DNA of 64,000 nucleotides from Hymenolepis diminuta (GCA_900708905.1 CAADRB010000060.1:667107-731106), one strand, 5' to 3'. Shown: positions 23,701 to 35,900, counted from the first letter of the stretch. Notes: generated from the letters alone by a model not told the origin. A program made the numbers and translations.

Positions 23701-26700
23701 ACATTAAGCGAAATTTATATAATTCTGAATGGTTTTTAACTAGACCCGGGATAAACAACAAAAACACTCTATTTTAGAGTTATCCAAGATTGCCTGTATG
23801 TTTGTGATGTCCGCCATGGTAGATCTTAGATGAAATTGAATTAGGTCTTTTAGCATCCTATCAGATTTCCTCATAGGCTATTTTTTATAACTTAATGGTC
23901 TCCCGGATTATAAGAGAAAAATTTTGCATTTTCATGGATTTTACAACCATCAGAACAGAAATAATTCATATTAATTGATAAAACCCGCAGAAGTCATTAC
24001 ATAATACATGCTTACTTCCATGGGTTCCATCGATATGGAGTTTAAGGTTGTGATTAGAAGAAAAGGACCTGTCACATTGGAAACACTGGAATGGCTTCAG
24101 CTCTAAAAGTATAAATATTGGTCATTAATTAATACAAATTTCCACAAATTTAGCTAAAAATTATTGATTTAATGCTTTATAATTACAGGAAATTTTTGCC
24201 TAAACACAGCAACAGCATGATTAAACACGAAAAATTTCATCTTTGACACCCCTAGCTTTTATGACTGGGATAAAGGTAATAGATATGAATAACCATTCTT
24301 GCTACCAACTGGGATATCAGAAATATGAAACTCTTAACAATAAAACCTGAGATGAATAAAACACCGTTACATAGCGACTCTACTACCGCCCCAATGTACC
24401 CACAAATGACTCGGAAGATTACATGAACACGTCTATCCCTAGTAGGTACCAACATGACTGCCAGGTATAAATAGAATAAGACATGTTGAGTCCTGTGAAC
24501 AGGAAGTCACATTCTCGCGTTAAGAAAGCTAGCAAGATAGAGAATTTAGCCATATCTCATAATCTCATAATAAATGTGAATTCGCATTTCACAAGATTTT
24601 ACAGTAATTATTCAAGACGATTGAAACCGAAATAGAATGAAAATGGATAAGCTGTTTACACAAAATAAACGCTTACTTCTATGTGCCCCATTCACATGGT
24701 ACTGAAGACTCTGTTTGGACGTGAAGGATCTGTCGCATTCGTCACACTGGAATGGTTTTAGATCTATGAGAATAAGTATTAGTCATCCTTTAATTAATAG
24801 TACAGACGTCTGAAAATCTAACCTCAAATTGTTTCTCCAAAGCTATCGCAATAAAGCTTCTCAAAAGTTTAATACAATTTGTCTTTATTTCTATTTTTGT
24901 GCTGTTAGAAACTACGATTCAATAATTGAATACAATTTTTGCATCATCTCCACACACGAACTAATTAAACCACCTCTACATATCTATACTGCAGAAGTAT
25001 CTGACGTCAGGATAACATCAATTACTTAGAATAGTTTGGCCTACCTGGGGTGCACCCTGTAGCATTCGACACTTCCTTTATAACTGGGATATATGTCACA
25101 AATACGAGTCAATCCAGCAGGTGGGGAGCTATACTGGGTCTAGAGTATCTGTGTCGTAGTAGCAGTACCATTGGGATAGGATTTCAGTGGCCTACGCCTA
25201 CGGCAACTTTACTCACACCTCTAGCTTCAAACTCTTATCAAAAGGGTCGGTAGGCCACATTTTCACTGTCTGCATTCGTTCTGAAAATCATAATCAGGTG
25301 AGCAGTAAGAAGTGCTCTTCGTACGTACCATTTTACACTAAGGCCAAATAGACTCATGTCAAGTCTTCATAATTCAAAACGGGAGGGAGGGAGGGAGAGA
25401 GAGAGGGAGAGAGTCTAAATTCCGTAGTGGATACGTAGCAACATATCCCTGCCTTCGACATTAACTGCTTGCCACGGAATAGAGATAAATATTTCGGGAA
25501 GAGAGAATTTGGCGTTAGAGCACATCTGTTTAAGGAGAGAGAATCTATCAGAAATTCAACTATTCTGAGCCTGGAGCAATTTCTTTCCCCAAGGCGGGAG
25601 AATGAGGTACGCAAACGCATAACCATAATGACACCATTTTGTGTCAACAAAAATGAAAATATGAGGCGAGAAAAAATAGAAATGCTTACTTTCATGTACC
25701 GCTTGAAAATGTTTTTTGAGGTCTCCACTTTGTGAGAAAGATTTTCCACAGGCCTGGCACTTGAAAGCTCCCAAGTCTGCAAAAGTAAATGGAATTTAAA
25801 CGTTTGTAGAACAAAGTTAACTAGACGAGCAGATTAGACTGAGCAAAAAGAATGCAAAAGACTTGTCATCAGAGGAAAATATCGAGAGGAGCGGAGTAGT
25901 AGTCAAGGTATAGAACATTTGTCCCCAGCTATTCTTCCAACTATGTCTTCTATCTTCTACCACTCTCCATTATAACAACAGTTGACAATTGCAAGGAACA
26001 AAGATTATAAATAACAGTCAGCTAGGTGAGAGTGCTGACTAGAAGAAACAGGTTGGCCTGTAGCGTAGGTTGTCGCATATTTTGTGGGTTCAAAGAGAGG
26101 GTTTAAGCAGTTTTGATATTGAAGATAAAAAAGTCAAACCAGACGACTGTAAACGCTCAATGACAGGACGCAATGACTCAGCGAGTGAACAGCACTAAAT
26201 TTATTGTATTCGCCTGTATTTCAGGTCATGAATGACACACTCACGGGAGGATAACAGAATACTAAGATCGGGTGATTCATAGTGGGAAAATTTAGATATA
26301 TTTACGAGAAAATGTTTCTGCTTTAATAAATGTAGATGAAAATTTCCACGAAATTCTTTCCGAAATATAGATGGAAAGTTAAAATTCGGAGAAAACGTAA
26401 AAGACTGGTTCACTACAATTTCTTTTACAGATGACGATAGGTGTACCTGATAAAAGTGTACTCGTAGACACTAGCGCGAATCACTTCTAAAGAGATTTGG
26501 ACAGTGAATTTCATTCAGGTTGAGTTCAACAAATTAATAATTTTAGAAAATGTCAAAAGTAGATTCTCACTAATGCTTACTTTCATGCACCACTTTTACA
26601 TGTCCGAAGAGTCTGTCTTTTCGAGAGAAGGATTTTTCACACAGTTCACACTTGAAAGCCCTCGCTTCTGCAAAAATGAAATGGAATTCATGGTCTGCAA

Positions 26701-27920
26701 TACAACATTAAGCAGGTAATACTAAGAAAATGGAAAATATTTTATTTGGCTTTCAAAGTAGTAAATATAACAGCTTTAAAATCACCTTTTTAATTTAAGA
26801 ATTTTCACCAATTTCCTTGCATGCAAGAATAATTGCAAGCGAAATTTTGCATATAACCCATTAACACTCCAAAAGACGGATGACAAAGAATAAAAAAATG
26901 CATTTAATATATAGGATGGCGAAGTCAATTTTAATTTTCCTTTCAAAATCAAGGGTGTTTATGGAATACAAATTGAGGAGGAATTTGACACAACATTCCA
27001 TCAGAACAAAGCATTGCAATTGAAAGATTGAAAAGTAAGGAAAATATCAAAATTTACGGAAGGAAATTATTAAATTAAGCATTCCTAACAAATCACTGTC
27101 AAAAATCTGAAAGATAAATACCCTATTGTCAAAGTGAAAAGATTTATAAAGAGAAATTTTTATTATAATCCCAACGGTAGTTATATTAATCATAAATTAA
27201 TCATCATTAATCAATTAAGAGGAGGGCAATAAGAGATTAGGAGAAAATGAGGAATACTCACTTTCATGTAACGCTTTCACATGTTCGTTGAGATTGAACT
27301 TTCGCGAGAAGGATTTTCCACACACCTCACACTTGAAAGCAAACACATCTGCAAAATGAAGCAAAATTTAAAATAAGATACGCTTTGTTTCATCTTTCTA
27401 CCCTCCTCTCCCAGAGAGTTTCATCACTACTGTACAATATGCTTCAGTCTATTCAAAACTTTCGGCAATCTGATCTGGAAAAACACTGCCGATTACAGGT
27501 TATTACGAAGATCTTTAATATTAGGGGTTAACTTAGCCTTACAGAGTTGAGCTCAAACGCGTCTCATTATCCTATTTCCTACAGGGTTATATGAACACAT
27601 TTCCATTTAGAAAGGAAAAAAAAACAACTTCGAAGGCGTTCCTTAACAAGGATAAACGGACGATCTACCGATAGGATTATATAGATTGGAGTTACAACAA
27701 CTCGCGCCTAATCAACAACACCAGAAGTAGAAGATATAGGGAGAGAGCGAGAGAGAGAGTGAGAGAGAGAGAAAGAGTAAACAGAATGCTTACTTTCGTG
27801 GACACCCAACACATGTTTTCTGAGNNNNNNNNNNNNNNNNNNNNNNNNNNNNNNNNNNNNNNNNNNNNNNNNNNTAGGCAGCTTTGGAGAAGGATTTTGC
27901 ACATATTTCACACTTGAAGT
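20641..27920 (-). CDS. Unit B: 12-finger C2H2 gene body without visible 5' end
   Basis: Exons in transcript order: 27920-27794 (interrupted by the N gap), 27348-27262, 26667-26581, 25776-25690, 24763-24677, 24102-24016, 22889-22803, 22677-22591, 22004-21918, 21655-21569, 21055-20969, 20888-20802 and terminal 20720-20641. All are phase 1-1 and open, and all 48 zinc ligands are present (the first finger relies on the inferred single missing base). The reading frame is about 370 codons. No head exon like those of unit A (ATGA or the VKPE/IKTE exon) was found between 27921 and 36700. Transcripts may therefore start elsewhere, use unit A's head as alternative 3' exons, or the 5' part may be lost or misassembled. 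Function inferred only from family: nuclear nucleic-acid binding. Confidence 0.72.
20802..20888 (-). CDS. Unit B finger 12, GERPY linker
   Basis: Intact; canonical G-E-R-P-Y linker, helix SKGNVKK. Same terminal-finger class as units A, D and E. Confidence 0.8.
20969..21055 (-). CDS. Unit B finger 11
   Basis: Intact; linker G-L-K-P-F, helix LRKDLLK, acceptor gagtag, donor gtaaag. Counterpart of unit D 4546-4632. Confidence 0.8.
21569..21655 (-). CDS. Unit B finger 10
   Basis: Intact; linker N-F-R-P-F, helix RFDHLKQ. The first 55 bases match unit D 3641-3727 exactly, then several substitutions follow in the last 32. Confidence 0.8.
21601..21939 (-). repeat. Inverted identical tract c, right copy
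   Basis: Partner of 3357-3695. Confidence 0.88.
21918..22004 (-). CDS. Unit B finger 9
   Basis: Intact; linker K-L-K-P-F, helix SKQSLRF. Counterpart of unit D 3292-3378. The intron that follows is identical over its full 262 bases to the D intron. Confidence 0.8.
22591..22677 (-). CDS. Unit B finger 8
   Basis: Ligands intact; helix TKQNLQL. The linker is K-R-I-S-F-L, diverged from LKPFQ, as if the first 15 bases were replaced. Donor gtaggt is weaker than its neighbours. Confidence 0.7.
22803..22889 (-). CDS. Unit B finger 7
   Basis: Intact; linker N-C-K-L-F, helix RTDTLKK, with asparagine-rich spacing between the two histidines. No counterpart in unit D. Confidence 0.78.
23345..23590 (-). 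mobile_element. Non-LTR (LINE-type) reverse transcriptase fragment
   Basis: Minus-strand frames give H-G-F-R-T-G-K-S-T-E-Q and then L-L-L-F-D-L-R-R-V-F-D, resembling the conserved GFR.g.ST..Q block and the palm motif A (FxDxxxAFD). Stops are present. Inserted between unit B fingers 6 and 7. Confidence 0.65.
24016..24102 (-). CDS. Unit B finger 6
   Basis: Intact; linker K-L-K-P-F, helix SNHNLKL, ends T-H-G. No counterpart in unit D, where the region between 2443 and 3292 holds only intron sequence. Confidence 0.78.
24667..25684 (-). repeat. Inverted identical tract b, right copy
   Basis: Partner of 1436-2453. Confidence 0.88.
24677..24763 (-). CDS. Unit B finger 5
   Basis: Intact; linker N-L-K-P-F, helix SKQSLQY. 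Identical to unit D 2357-2443 because it lies inside an identical inverted tract. Confidence 0.8.
25690..25776 (-). CDS. Unit B finger 4
   Basis: Intact; linker N-L-G-A-F, helix QSGDLKK. Counterpart of unit D 1343-1429 (QSGDLKR). The two exons differ at roughly nine of 87 bases although the adjoining intron is essentially identical. Confidence 0.8.
26581..26667 (-). CDS. Unit B finger 3
   Basis: Intact; linker K-A-R-A-F, helix RKDRLFG. Counterpart of unit D 813-899, which has the same helix with different linker residues. Confidence 0.8.
27262..27348 (-). CDS. Unit B finger 2
   Basis: Intact; linker N-V-F-A-F, helix RKFNLNE, donor gtgagt. It is the intact counterpart of the truncated plus-strand exon at 477. 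Confidence 0.8.
27405..27824 (-). repeat. Inverted identical tract a, right copy
   Basis: Partner of 1-420; ends exactly at the N gap. Confidence 0.85.
27794..27920 (-). CDS. Unit B finger 1 (78-bp class) split by assembly gap
   Basis: The sequenced parts total 77 bases; intact copies at 42978 and 43691 are 78. The missing base is the one between CTGAG and TAGGCAG on the plus strand. The 50 Ns therefore stand for about one base. Helix KAAYLRK, acceptor tgtag, donor gtaagc. Confidence 0.75.
27825..27874. other. Assembly gap of 50 N inside a coding exon
   Basis: By comparison with the intact 78-bp exons at 42978 and 43691, only one base is missing here. The number of Ns is therefore a placeholder. 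Confidence 0.9.
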
Positions 27921-30569
27921 CTACAAAACACAACAAATTGGAAATAAAGTGAATGCATTAATTAATTTGTGGATAACCCTCCTGTTCCTCCTATTCAATA
28001 ATAACTACTTAAAGTTGAACTTGCTCACCAACTCAGTTCTCCATCCAATACGCTAATTGTATTTCTCAACTTACACTATTTGGATTCATTTATATTTAAT
28101 ACACCCATTTAATAGACAAAATACGCCCATAAATAAACATTTGACACTTAAGCTCTCTCATATGATATGCATTACCTGTTCACTCCTTACGACGAGCAAC
28201 TGGAACAACCTCCCAATACACCCATGTCGATGAACACCTGGCGATATGGCAGCCAGTCAACTTGTTTTTATAAGTCAATTCCTCGAAGGTCGAGATCGAA
28301 ATTTCAGCTTATATTCTGTCCATTTACAACTTATTACCACTGCTAATTCTTCCCTGAATAAAATACTAATTACGCCCAATGTTTCAACTAGCGCTGTTAT
28401 AAGGACAATAAGTACATCTCATTACGAAGGTGGAAGTTAGAGCAATTCTCAATCAACACTTCTCTTTCTCTGCCACATTTGCGTGGACATTCACCAATAC
28501 ACTTTGCGCTCTTCACAATTTTCATTCCAATCTCTCGAATTTCCATCAATTAAGAGGATATCTTGGCACAGTAGGGATTAGACATCACATGTATGGTGGC
28601 TTCGGACCTTCCTGCCACAATACTTTCCTCTGCTCCAATAATGACATTAATTAAATGTAGTTTGCAAAATAGACACCAACATTTTGCCGCATTGACATGA
28701 AACATATCGTAGATAGACACACCAAGTCATACCTGAGTAGACTAATTCTGCTCAAACATGAAAATCAAATGCACAATAAATATAGTTAATTTTAGCTGAA
28801 ACAAATGAAGCATATAAAATAAGTGAAGACCAGACGACGAAATTATACTAATAACACAACCAAGCATAAGTCTTCTACCTTTGAGGAAGTATAACATCTT
28901 AACACCATCAATTATGATAAAATAGTTCAAAAAATTTTGTTCACGAAATGACACATATAACTCATATTAATCGCCTACACGAAATAAGAGACAAATATGG
29001 AAAGATTAGTAAAGCGGAGTTAAGCATAATTCATGAAAGCCGTTTTTTACTTAAACAGCTTTATTTATACTAAGTCCGACAATAGACAACACACTTGACG
29101 GTGTTTTCCTTATTACGTGCTCGTGCTTAACCCGCTTATCAACTAAATTTCCACAAACAAAGCAATAGCAAGATTTTAAAAAATATGCATTAAAGACGTT
29201 TCTGACTTGCCACACTGGGACATTTACAGAAAAGATTAAACGCCCCAAAATCTCAAAATGAGCGGTCAAATGCTAAAGGTCGAGAGAGATTGTTTTCTTA
29301 TAGTTTAGAATACTGAAGGCTATTAAATAGGTGTTAAGTTTATAAAAGTTACAAATGATACATAAATTATTTTATTTTTGTTCACCATCCGTTTTGTGAT
29401 CGAGTAGATGGTGACTTATTAGACTTTGCAGGCGTTGTAAACTTTCATTGTGATAAATTCAGTTTCAACACCTTTACGGAAAAGCAGTTAGGATTTCTTG
29501 CTTTCATCTCTGAACTTCAAACCAACCTTCGTTACCAATAAGAACTCTCTGTTTATATTAATGAATGGAAACCCTGATGTGATACTACAGCAAGTGGTCA
29601 GAGAAGAATCTTTGATGGCGAATTTCATGTGCGCCACAGTTCTTATTGACTTTGATGCCATGCGCACGCACTTGGGGCATAAAACATTAACACTATTGTT
29701 TCAAATTGCACAATTTGTAGCGCAGCCAAATCTTTATTTCTAACAGAATCCTTTTTCACCTTGTCCATGTTGCTGAGTCTGGCGTTTCCTTCATCAATAT
29801 CGATACAAGAAGTATTTGTGTAAACAATGCCAAAGGGTTGAAAATAAAGACGGTTGTTGTCTACACGTCTCCATCACTGTTCTCCGGTTTTTCACCAATA
29901 ATATGATAATGACTAGCCCAAGACAAAATCAGTAAACTTCCCATTACAAATAATTTCTTTTATAAACTTAAACAAAAATACCTTAGATCAAATAGTCTCT
30001 TGGCTATCTTCCGTATCGATACCATAGCCATGACGGACATATGAGAATCTGCAGATCTACGGGAACTGTCTTCGTCCGGATCCAGATTAGCTTTGTGAAA
30101 TTACATTAATGTCACGTCCTACGAACACTGCCACATTGCATTCATTCCGGAATCTCATAAGCTGCTACAGTACATTTATACCAATATATTTGTATAATAT
30201 TGGGGTTCCTGTAAATAAGCTATTGAGAAAAGACACTTAAATAATTTGGATTCCCAAATGTAGGAAATCTTTCACAAAGTGTTATAATCTGCTCTTCTCT
30301 GTAGGATGCCGTAACCGACTATTAGATTTCCTAAGACACTGCACCGACAACACCACAATACAAAACGGCCCAAACCACTATATCAACACAAGACGCACGT
30401 TTTCGTATCGTTAGGTTGATTTGTATTATGCGCCATTTACAACCGTAATGTAAATAAATTCGTTGGAATAAAAGGCAATTAATAGAATCAAGAATTAAAA
30501 GGTGAAAAATAAAGAATCTTATATATAAGAGTTATTTAGGAAAAATATTGTTTTCTTATATGTATATGC
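27921..30569. other. Non-coding stretch upstream of unit B
   Basis: Where the 5' exons of unit B should be. Searched for the ATGA, VKPE/IKTE and finger-1 patterns on the minus strand; none found. Confidence 0.5.
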
Positions 30570-30990
30570 TCAATTCTGATATGCCGCTTCCTCATAACAA
30601 TTTGAATCTGCTAACCATAGTGGCCGGAGACGCTCCGAACAATGGCGTTGGTGCGGTTACTTCCCACGTTTTCCCTGATAATTCAGAGAAACTTGTTGTT
30701 TATGTTTCTCGGACCCTTACTGGAGGTGAAAATAACTACAACCAGTTTGAAAAGGATTCATTGAGCATCTTTTTCGCCATTTAAAGTTCAATAAATTCTT
30801 CTACAGTCGACACTTCAACTTACTAACGTATTGTTAACCACTTCTCTCCATCTTTGGATCCAAAAAGTGTATTTCATTTTAAAACGCAACCGGACTTCAA
30901 CGCCAGTTGACCATCTTCCTTGGCTATGATTTCGATATAGAATATCTGAACATAACTGAATTTGGACAAGTTGATTGCCCTTCATGTCTC
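30570..30990 (+). mobile_element. Ty3/gypsy retrotransposon remnant, RNase H region
   Basis: The translation shows the RNase H pattern N-N-G-V-G-A-V-T-S-H-V-F-P and V-S-R-T-L-T, then N-Y-N-Q-F-E-K-D. After a stop and frame changes, S-R-H-F-N-L-L-T, P-L-L-S-I-F-G-S-K-K and G-Y-D-F-D-I-E-Y follow. All are in the order expected for gypsy pol. Inactivated by stops. Confidence 0.8.
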
Positions 30991-31219
30991 ATCTACAGCC
31001 AAAAATATCATAATAAGGAAATTTTCATTGCAAGTCTGATTAGTTAAAATGATACGTAAAGCCTCTTATTTGATGATTAACCAAATTTCCATTAACTACA
31101 AGTGATATACAAGATGCAACGGTCAAAGACTCCGTACTGAAGAAGGCCATGAAATGTGTTCACACAGGAATTAAATCAAAATGGCTATCTCCTACAACTT
31201 CATAGACTGTATGATAATT

Positions 31220-31425
31220 AGACTGGTTAATTCATGCTTAATGTTGGCAAATCGTGTCTTCATTCCTTCAGCACTAAAGCGATGCGTATTACAACAGATA
31301 CATAGCAGTCATCTGGGTATTAGCCTCATGAAATCTACTGCAAAAATGTCTCCATACCGATTTGTACTGGATATCGAAGCAGGTGTCCAAATACGTCCTA
31401 AATGCCAGCAAGAGGCTAAGCTTCG
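31220..31425 (+). mobile_element. Ty3/gypsy remnant, integrase zinc-binding region
   Basis: Contains I-P-S-A-L-K-R-C-V-L-Q-Q-I-H-S-S-H-L-G-I, matching the integrase N-terminal H-x3-H segment, and a K-C-Q-Q in place of the CxxC pair. Continues the pol fragment at 30570, same strand. Confidence 0.7.
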
Positions 31426-31744
31426 CACATACAAGGAGCTTAATCCACTTATTCCTAAAATTTTCCTGAATAAATTTATAATAAGCCAAAATAAATAACT
31501 ATTATGGTTATATTTCATGTTTTAAAAGCTGATATGTTCATAGCTAAGACTAGACTTTTTTGGATAAAAGCAAAAGAAGTGAAACAACAACTAATATGAC
31601 ATTTTTTGTATGAACCTAAGTCATCATTTACGTATAACTTTGCACCTGTCAAAATTTATTCTAAAATATTTAAAATACTAGAGAACTAAAAATAATTCGA
31701 AACAAAATAATCAAGTAAAGTGTCTTATTTCACCGCATTTTTGA

Positions 31745-32060
31745 CAGATCTGTAGCGGATGCCACACCAATAAGCTATTTTGCTACACTTAAGTAATCCT
31801 CCTAAGCAAATGGCCTCCAGCAGAGTCCTCAAGTATAAAATTGCTCCCAAAATCAGCTAAGCTCTGCCCAAAGTGGTAAGAACCAGAAAGATGCTGAGTG
31901 GAGAGGGTTTATTGATCACTTTACTGTTACTGTGACTCAAAAGCTAAGTCATTAAATACAAAACCACGCCCGGCTGCAGGGATCTTGATTGCTGATTGTT
32001 TGAGGAGGTCTCTGTACACACGTCCGCGCTTGTTCTCAACGCGTTCGGTTAAATAACACA
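31745..32060 (-). repeat. LTR-like dispersed repeat, copy 2
   Basis: Reverse orientation relative to 44146-44500. On its minus strand an AATAAA lies before the shared core. Close to the gypsy remnant but opposite in orientation. Confidence 0.45.
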
Positions 32061-32384
32061 CTTCCAAGAAAGTTCTAGCGCACGTGATTCAATCAGCCTT
32101 GTTAGTGTTGCGAACCCTAAGGATCTGAGTTGCTGGCTAACTGTTGAGCAATTCGATTTCTCAGGAAATTTTGTGTTACAAATAAGAAAAATAAAGCAAT
32201 CAATTCAAGGGATTTAAAAATCGGTATTAAAATTCACCTGCATATGTTAATGAAAGGAATCGCACTTAGCGGAAAAATATTTTCATTTTGGTAGATTTTT
32301 GTTTAAAATATTGGTATATAGTCCAGATAGGTTAGCGCATATTACAAAGAAATTATGTATACCTTTATTACAACAAAAATATCG

Positions 32385-32960
32385 ATGGCTGGCAGATGTC
32401 TATCAAAACCTGACGATTAACCGGCGATAAGATCTCGAAAGGTGGTCCAGCTGTGTGTTTGCATGTTTACACATAGATATCCACATATACATCGATGAGG
32501 AGACATAACTGGCGTCTATGGAAGAAATGTTTGTGTATAAACCTAATTTACTTATCAATGAATAAAGGTGGCTTTCCGGCCACCTCTGGCTGATCTACCG
32601 ATATGGGCGACTTCCCTTATTCCATCTATTCGATTGATGTGGCACAGAGCCGCATGATATTACAAAAGAAACCAAATAATTTGTCATTTAATTTGAATGC
32701 GCACAACAAGATTGTAAGAATATTCCTCAATTTACAGTGGCGGACTTGTTTCATGAAAATGTACTCTATTTTTCTTCACTAGAATCCGAGTCCCTGAAAA
32801 ATGGACAAATATTTACTCTCAAGTAATCTTCTACTATTAATTATGAATTTTTGTTAATTAGCGAATGTGTTTATTTATTCGTTTATATAAGTCCAGAATC
32901 TGTTCTATTTTATAACTTTAAATATGCAACATAACTTGATTGTTTTATTTAGTTACGTGT
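32385..32960 (+). repeat. Dispersed repeat II, copy 1
   Basis: Direct repeat of 47735-48125. Shared blocks include GCAGATGTCTATCA, GTTTACACATA, AAACCTAATTTACTTAT and TTATTCCATCTAT in the same order. Probably an old mobile element of unknown class. Confidence 0.6.
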
Positions 32961-35900
32961 AGTTAACTTGTTTTACTGTTAAGCCTTAACAATCGTGCCC
33001 TTTTGGGCAGACAGTTGCAAATGCAAAAGTGAAATAATATTTTCCCTAAAATAATTATTATTTGTAAGATTCTTTATTTTCCACCTTCTAAATCTCCCTT
33101 CTTTGAAGTCCCTTCTATTCAAATGAATTTTTTACATTACCGTTTTAAATGTCGCATAATATGAATCAACTTATCACTACGAAAATGCGTCTTATTTTAA
33201 GATGGTGGCTTGGGTCATTTTATACTGTGGTGTTGGCTTATTATAATTGTTACTAATGGAATTTCTAAGAGGATATAAGAATCGGTTATGGTATCCTACA
33301 GAGAAAAGCAAAGAGAGATTCTTATGCACTTACCGAATATGTATATAAGAACTAAAGTCCTTATCTGTGTTCGCAGTTCTTCCGGAGTTCTGCTTCTAGA
33401 ACATATACTTCATTTCATCAAGACGAGACATTTCAACGTTCAAATTAGATTTTTTTGCGTCTGTCTCTTCTTTCCAATTTAGTGTTAACATTTCACGTCT
33501 CAAATCGCTTTCTCGGTTATTAAAATTGACCTGCTTTATTATTATGAAGTGTCACTCAGTGTATTTGCGACGGTTTCCAAGTTAATATGATACTTGCAGC
33601 CTATATTAATTTAAGATAAAGTGTAATTTACTACGAGCTATTAGCTAGATCCATAATAAAAGGCACCCAAAACACGCATCTGTTCTGTACTAACGCATTA
33701 AGACGTATTCAGTAATTCTTCCATCTTTTAACATCGGGTAAATTTGTGCTGGCAACTTAGCGCAAGGGGATTGGATAATTTACCACCTCAGACATCCTCA
33801 GCAAGCGTTAGAAAGCTCTAATATTCCCTCGCAAACATCTTTCCACACTCCCAAAATAAAATAAATATCAATTTATCTCGAGGTGTGAACTTTTTACGCA
33901 TTAATATTTCTGCACTAATAGTAATATTCGTTGCCTTACTTTTTTTAAATAGATCTTGATTTCAAGGATGCGGTAAGTTTAAATCGGCCTTGCTACTGAA
34001 TAGTATTAAGTAGAAAATTAAAGCATTGTACAATTGTTCGCTTTAGGGCAAATTTTCAAAAAAATACCCTACTCATCCTTAATTAAAAATAGTAAGTATA
34101 TCTATTTTACTTCACTAAGACTGGATTTTGTTTCTACGTGGGTATATACCAAATCACATGATAGTTGCTAGTCTATTACTAAATATTACTACATGCTAAT
34201 AGTTGCCTCTTCGGAATCAAGAATCTGTCAGAATTAAGGAATAATTTTTACGCCTGGAATTTAGTTTAGGTGGATTGACGGAGCAGATTAAACCGAACAT
34301 TGAATTGTATATTGTTATCATCCGCGGCAAAGAAACAATTTTATCAAGTTTTAATCATGGAGAGCATTAAAACGAAGTAGGTAATAGAATCGATCTATGC
34401 CATATCAGAGTTTTAGGAGTAATAGGGAATCTGGACTCTGTAATCGTCAGGTTGAGTGTTTTAAATTATTTCTTGTCATTGCTGCATTAAAATTCCGGGT
34501 AGCATGTTTTTAAATGCTTCCCTGACAGGAAATTCCAACAGTTTGTAGAATGTCTGCTTTTCGAAGATGGTCATTTCGCCGGCGACTTCTCATCACAAAC
34601 GAGTTTGCAAGAAGTTGATGATACCGTGAGGCAATCCTGACTGTCCTTCTTTCCCCACCATTTATTTGTGGTTGGGATTCTATTAAGTCGGGATAGATTT
34701 TCTATTAGGGTTCTAAATCCAAGACGTACCCTAACTTTCCCTTAAACCCGCTTCACATCTGCATTGAACTACCTAAGCCAATTTCAGAGTTTCCTAATTT
34801 CGGTAGTTAGGAATTCAGTACCAGTTTGGTGATTTCATCGCCTTTTCGTGCGGACCTGTCCAGGTCTTAACTCTATGCTTCCCTAATAGTGTGACGGGGT
34901 TTCTCAGAGGAACTTTTCAACCAGCACTTTAATATTCATTAACCGTCTATTGTATAGGCCCAATATCATCGGTAAAGGTGTGTTTCTTAATTTATGATCA
35001 TACAAATTGCCATAGACAATATTAAACAAGACATATAGAAGAACAGGCTAAACGAATGTTTCAGGCAATTTTGCTTGATCTTTAATTGGAAGTACTTTTG
35101 ATCTTAACCGAACTTAGGATCACTTACTGCCTTTTGGTCTTCATGACCATTAGGTCTTTGGCTTCACAGGAGGGCCAAGAGGAGATCACTGTGTTCATCT
35201 AATTGAACCTATGACTCTTCCAGATCTACCTGCAACGAAGCTGTTTTTTCATATGCTATTTGCATGGCACACTTGTCTAGTGTTACTTTGCGTCTCCGTA
35301 AAAGTTTTTTAGCATACCCTATCTCTTTGTCGTCTGTTTTTCTAAATGCACCACTGGCCCCACGAATCCTACAGAACTCAGAATTTCGATATTAAATCAT
35401 CTCCGGTTGCACAGACTTCCTCTAATAAAAGTTGAATTCCAGCGTTAAAGAACAAAGGATCCACTTTGGATATTTATATGACGTTCCTCTCCATAGGAAA
35501 TTATTAACTTTAGTATTTTATTTGGCCTATTGGGACTACTGGGACTTGTCTAATGCAGATGACTATGTTCCAGGGCAGCTTTTTGTTCACACAATCTTGA
35601 TGAAATCGCGAAGACAGAGAGTGGACCAAAGGTCTTCCATAAGTTAACAAAGATAGGTATTATTTCACATCACCGGTCAATAGTTTCCTGAATTACTGTT
35701 CTTACAATAAGGATCGCCTGTTCTATGGACATTCCAGTACGAGGTCCATGTTGCGTATTTGAGAGTCGTTTGCTTACATTAAATTAAGCCTTTCACAAAT
35801 TGTCGATCCAAAGTATTTTCTTCTGTGTTAAGAGGGAAAATACCTTGATAATAAGCTGAGTCAGTTCCTACTCAATTGTCTTTGTAAACACTGATTACTT

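Noticed and set aside
28246..29743. Possible head exons of unit B in open frames at 28246-28654 and 29498-29743
   Set aside because: None shows the VKPE/IKTE exon, an ATGA-GTAAGT site, or a phase-1 donor in a coding-like context.
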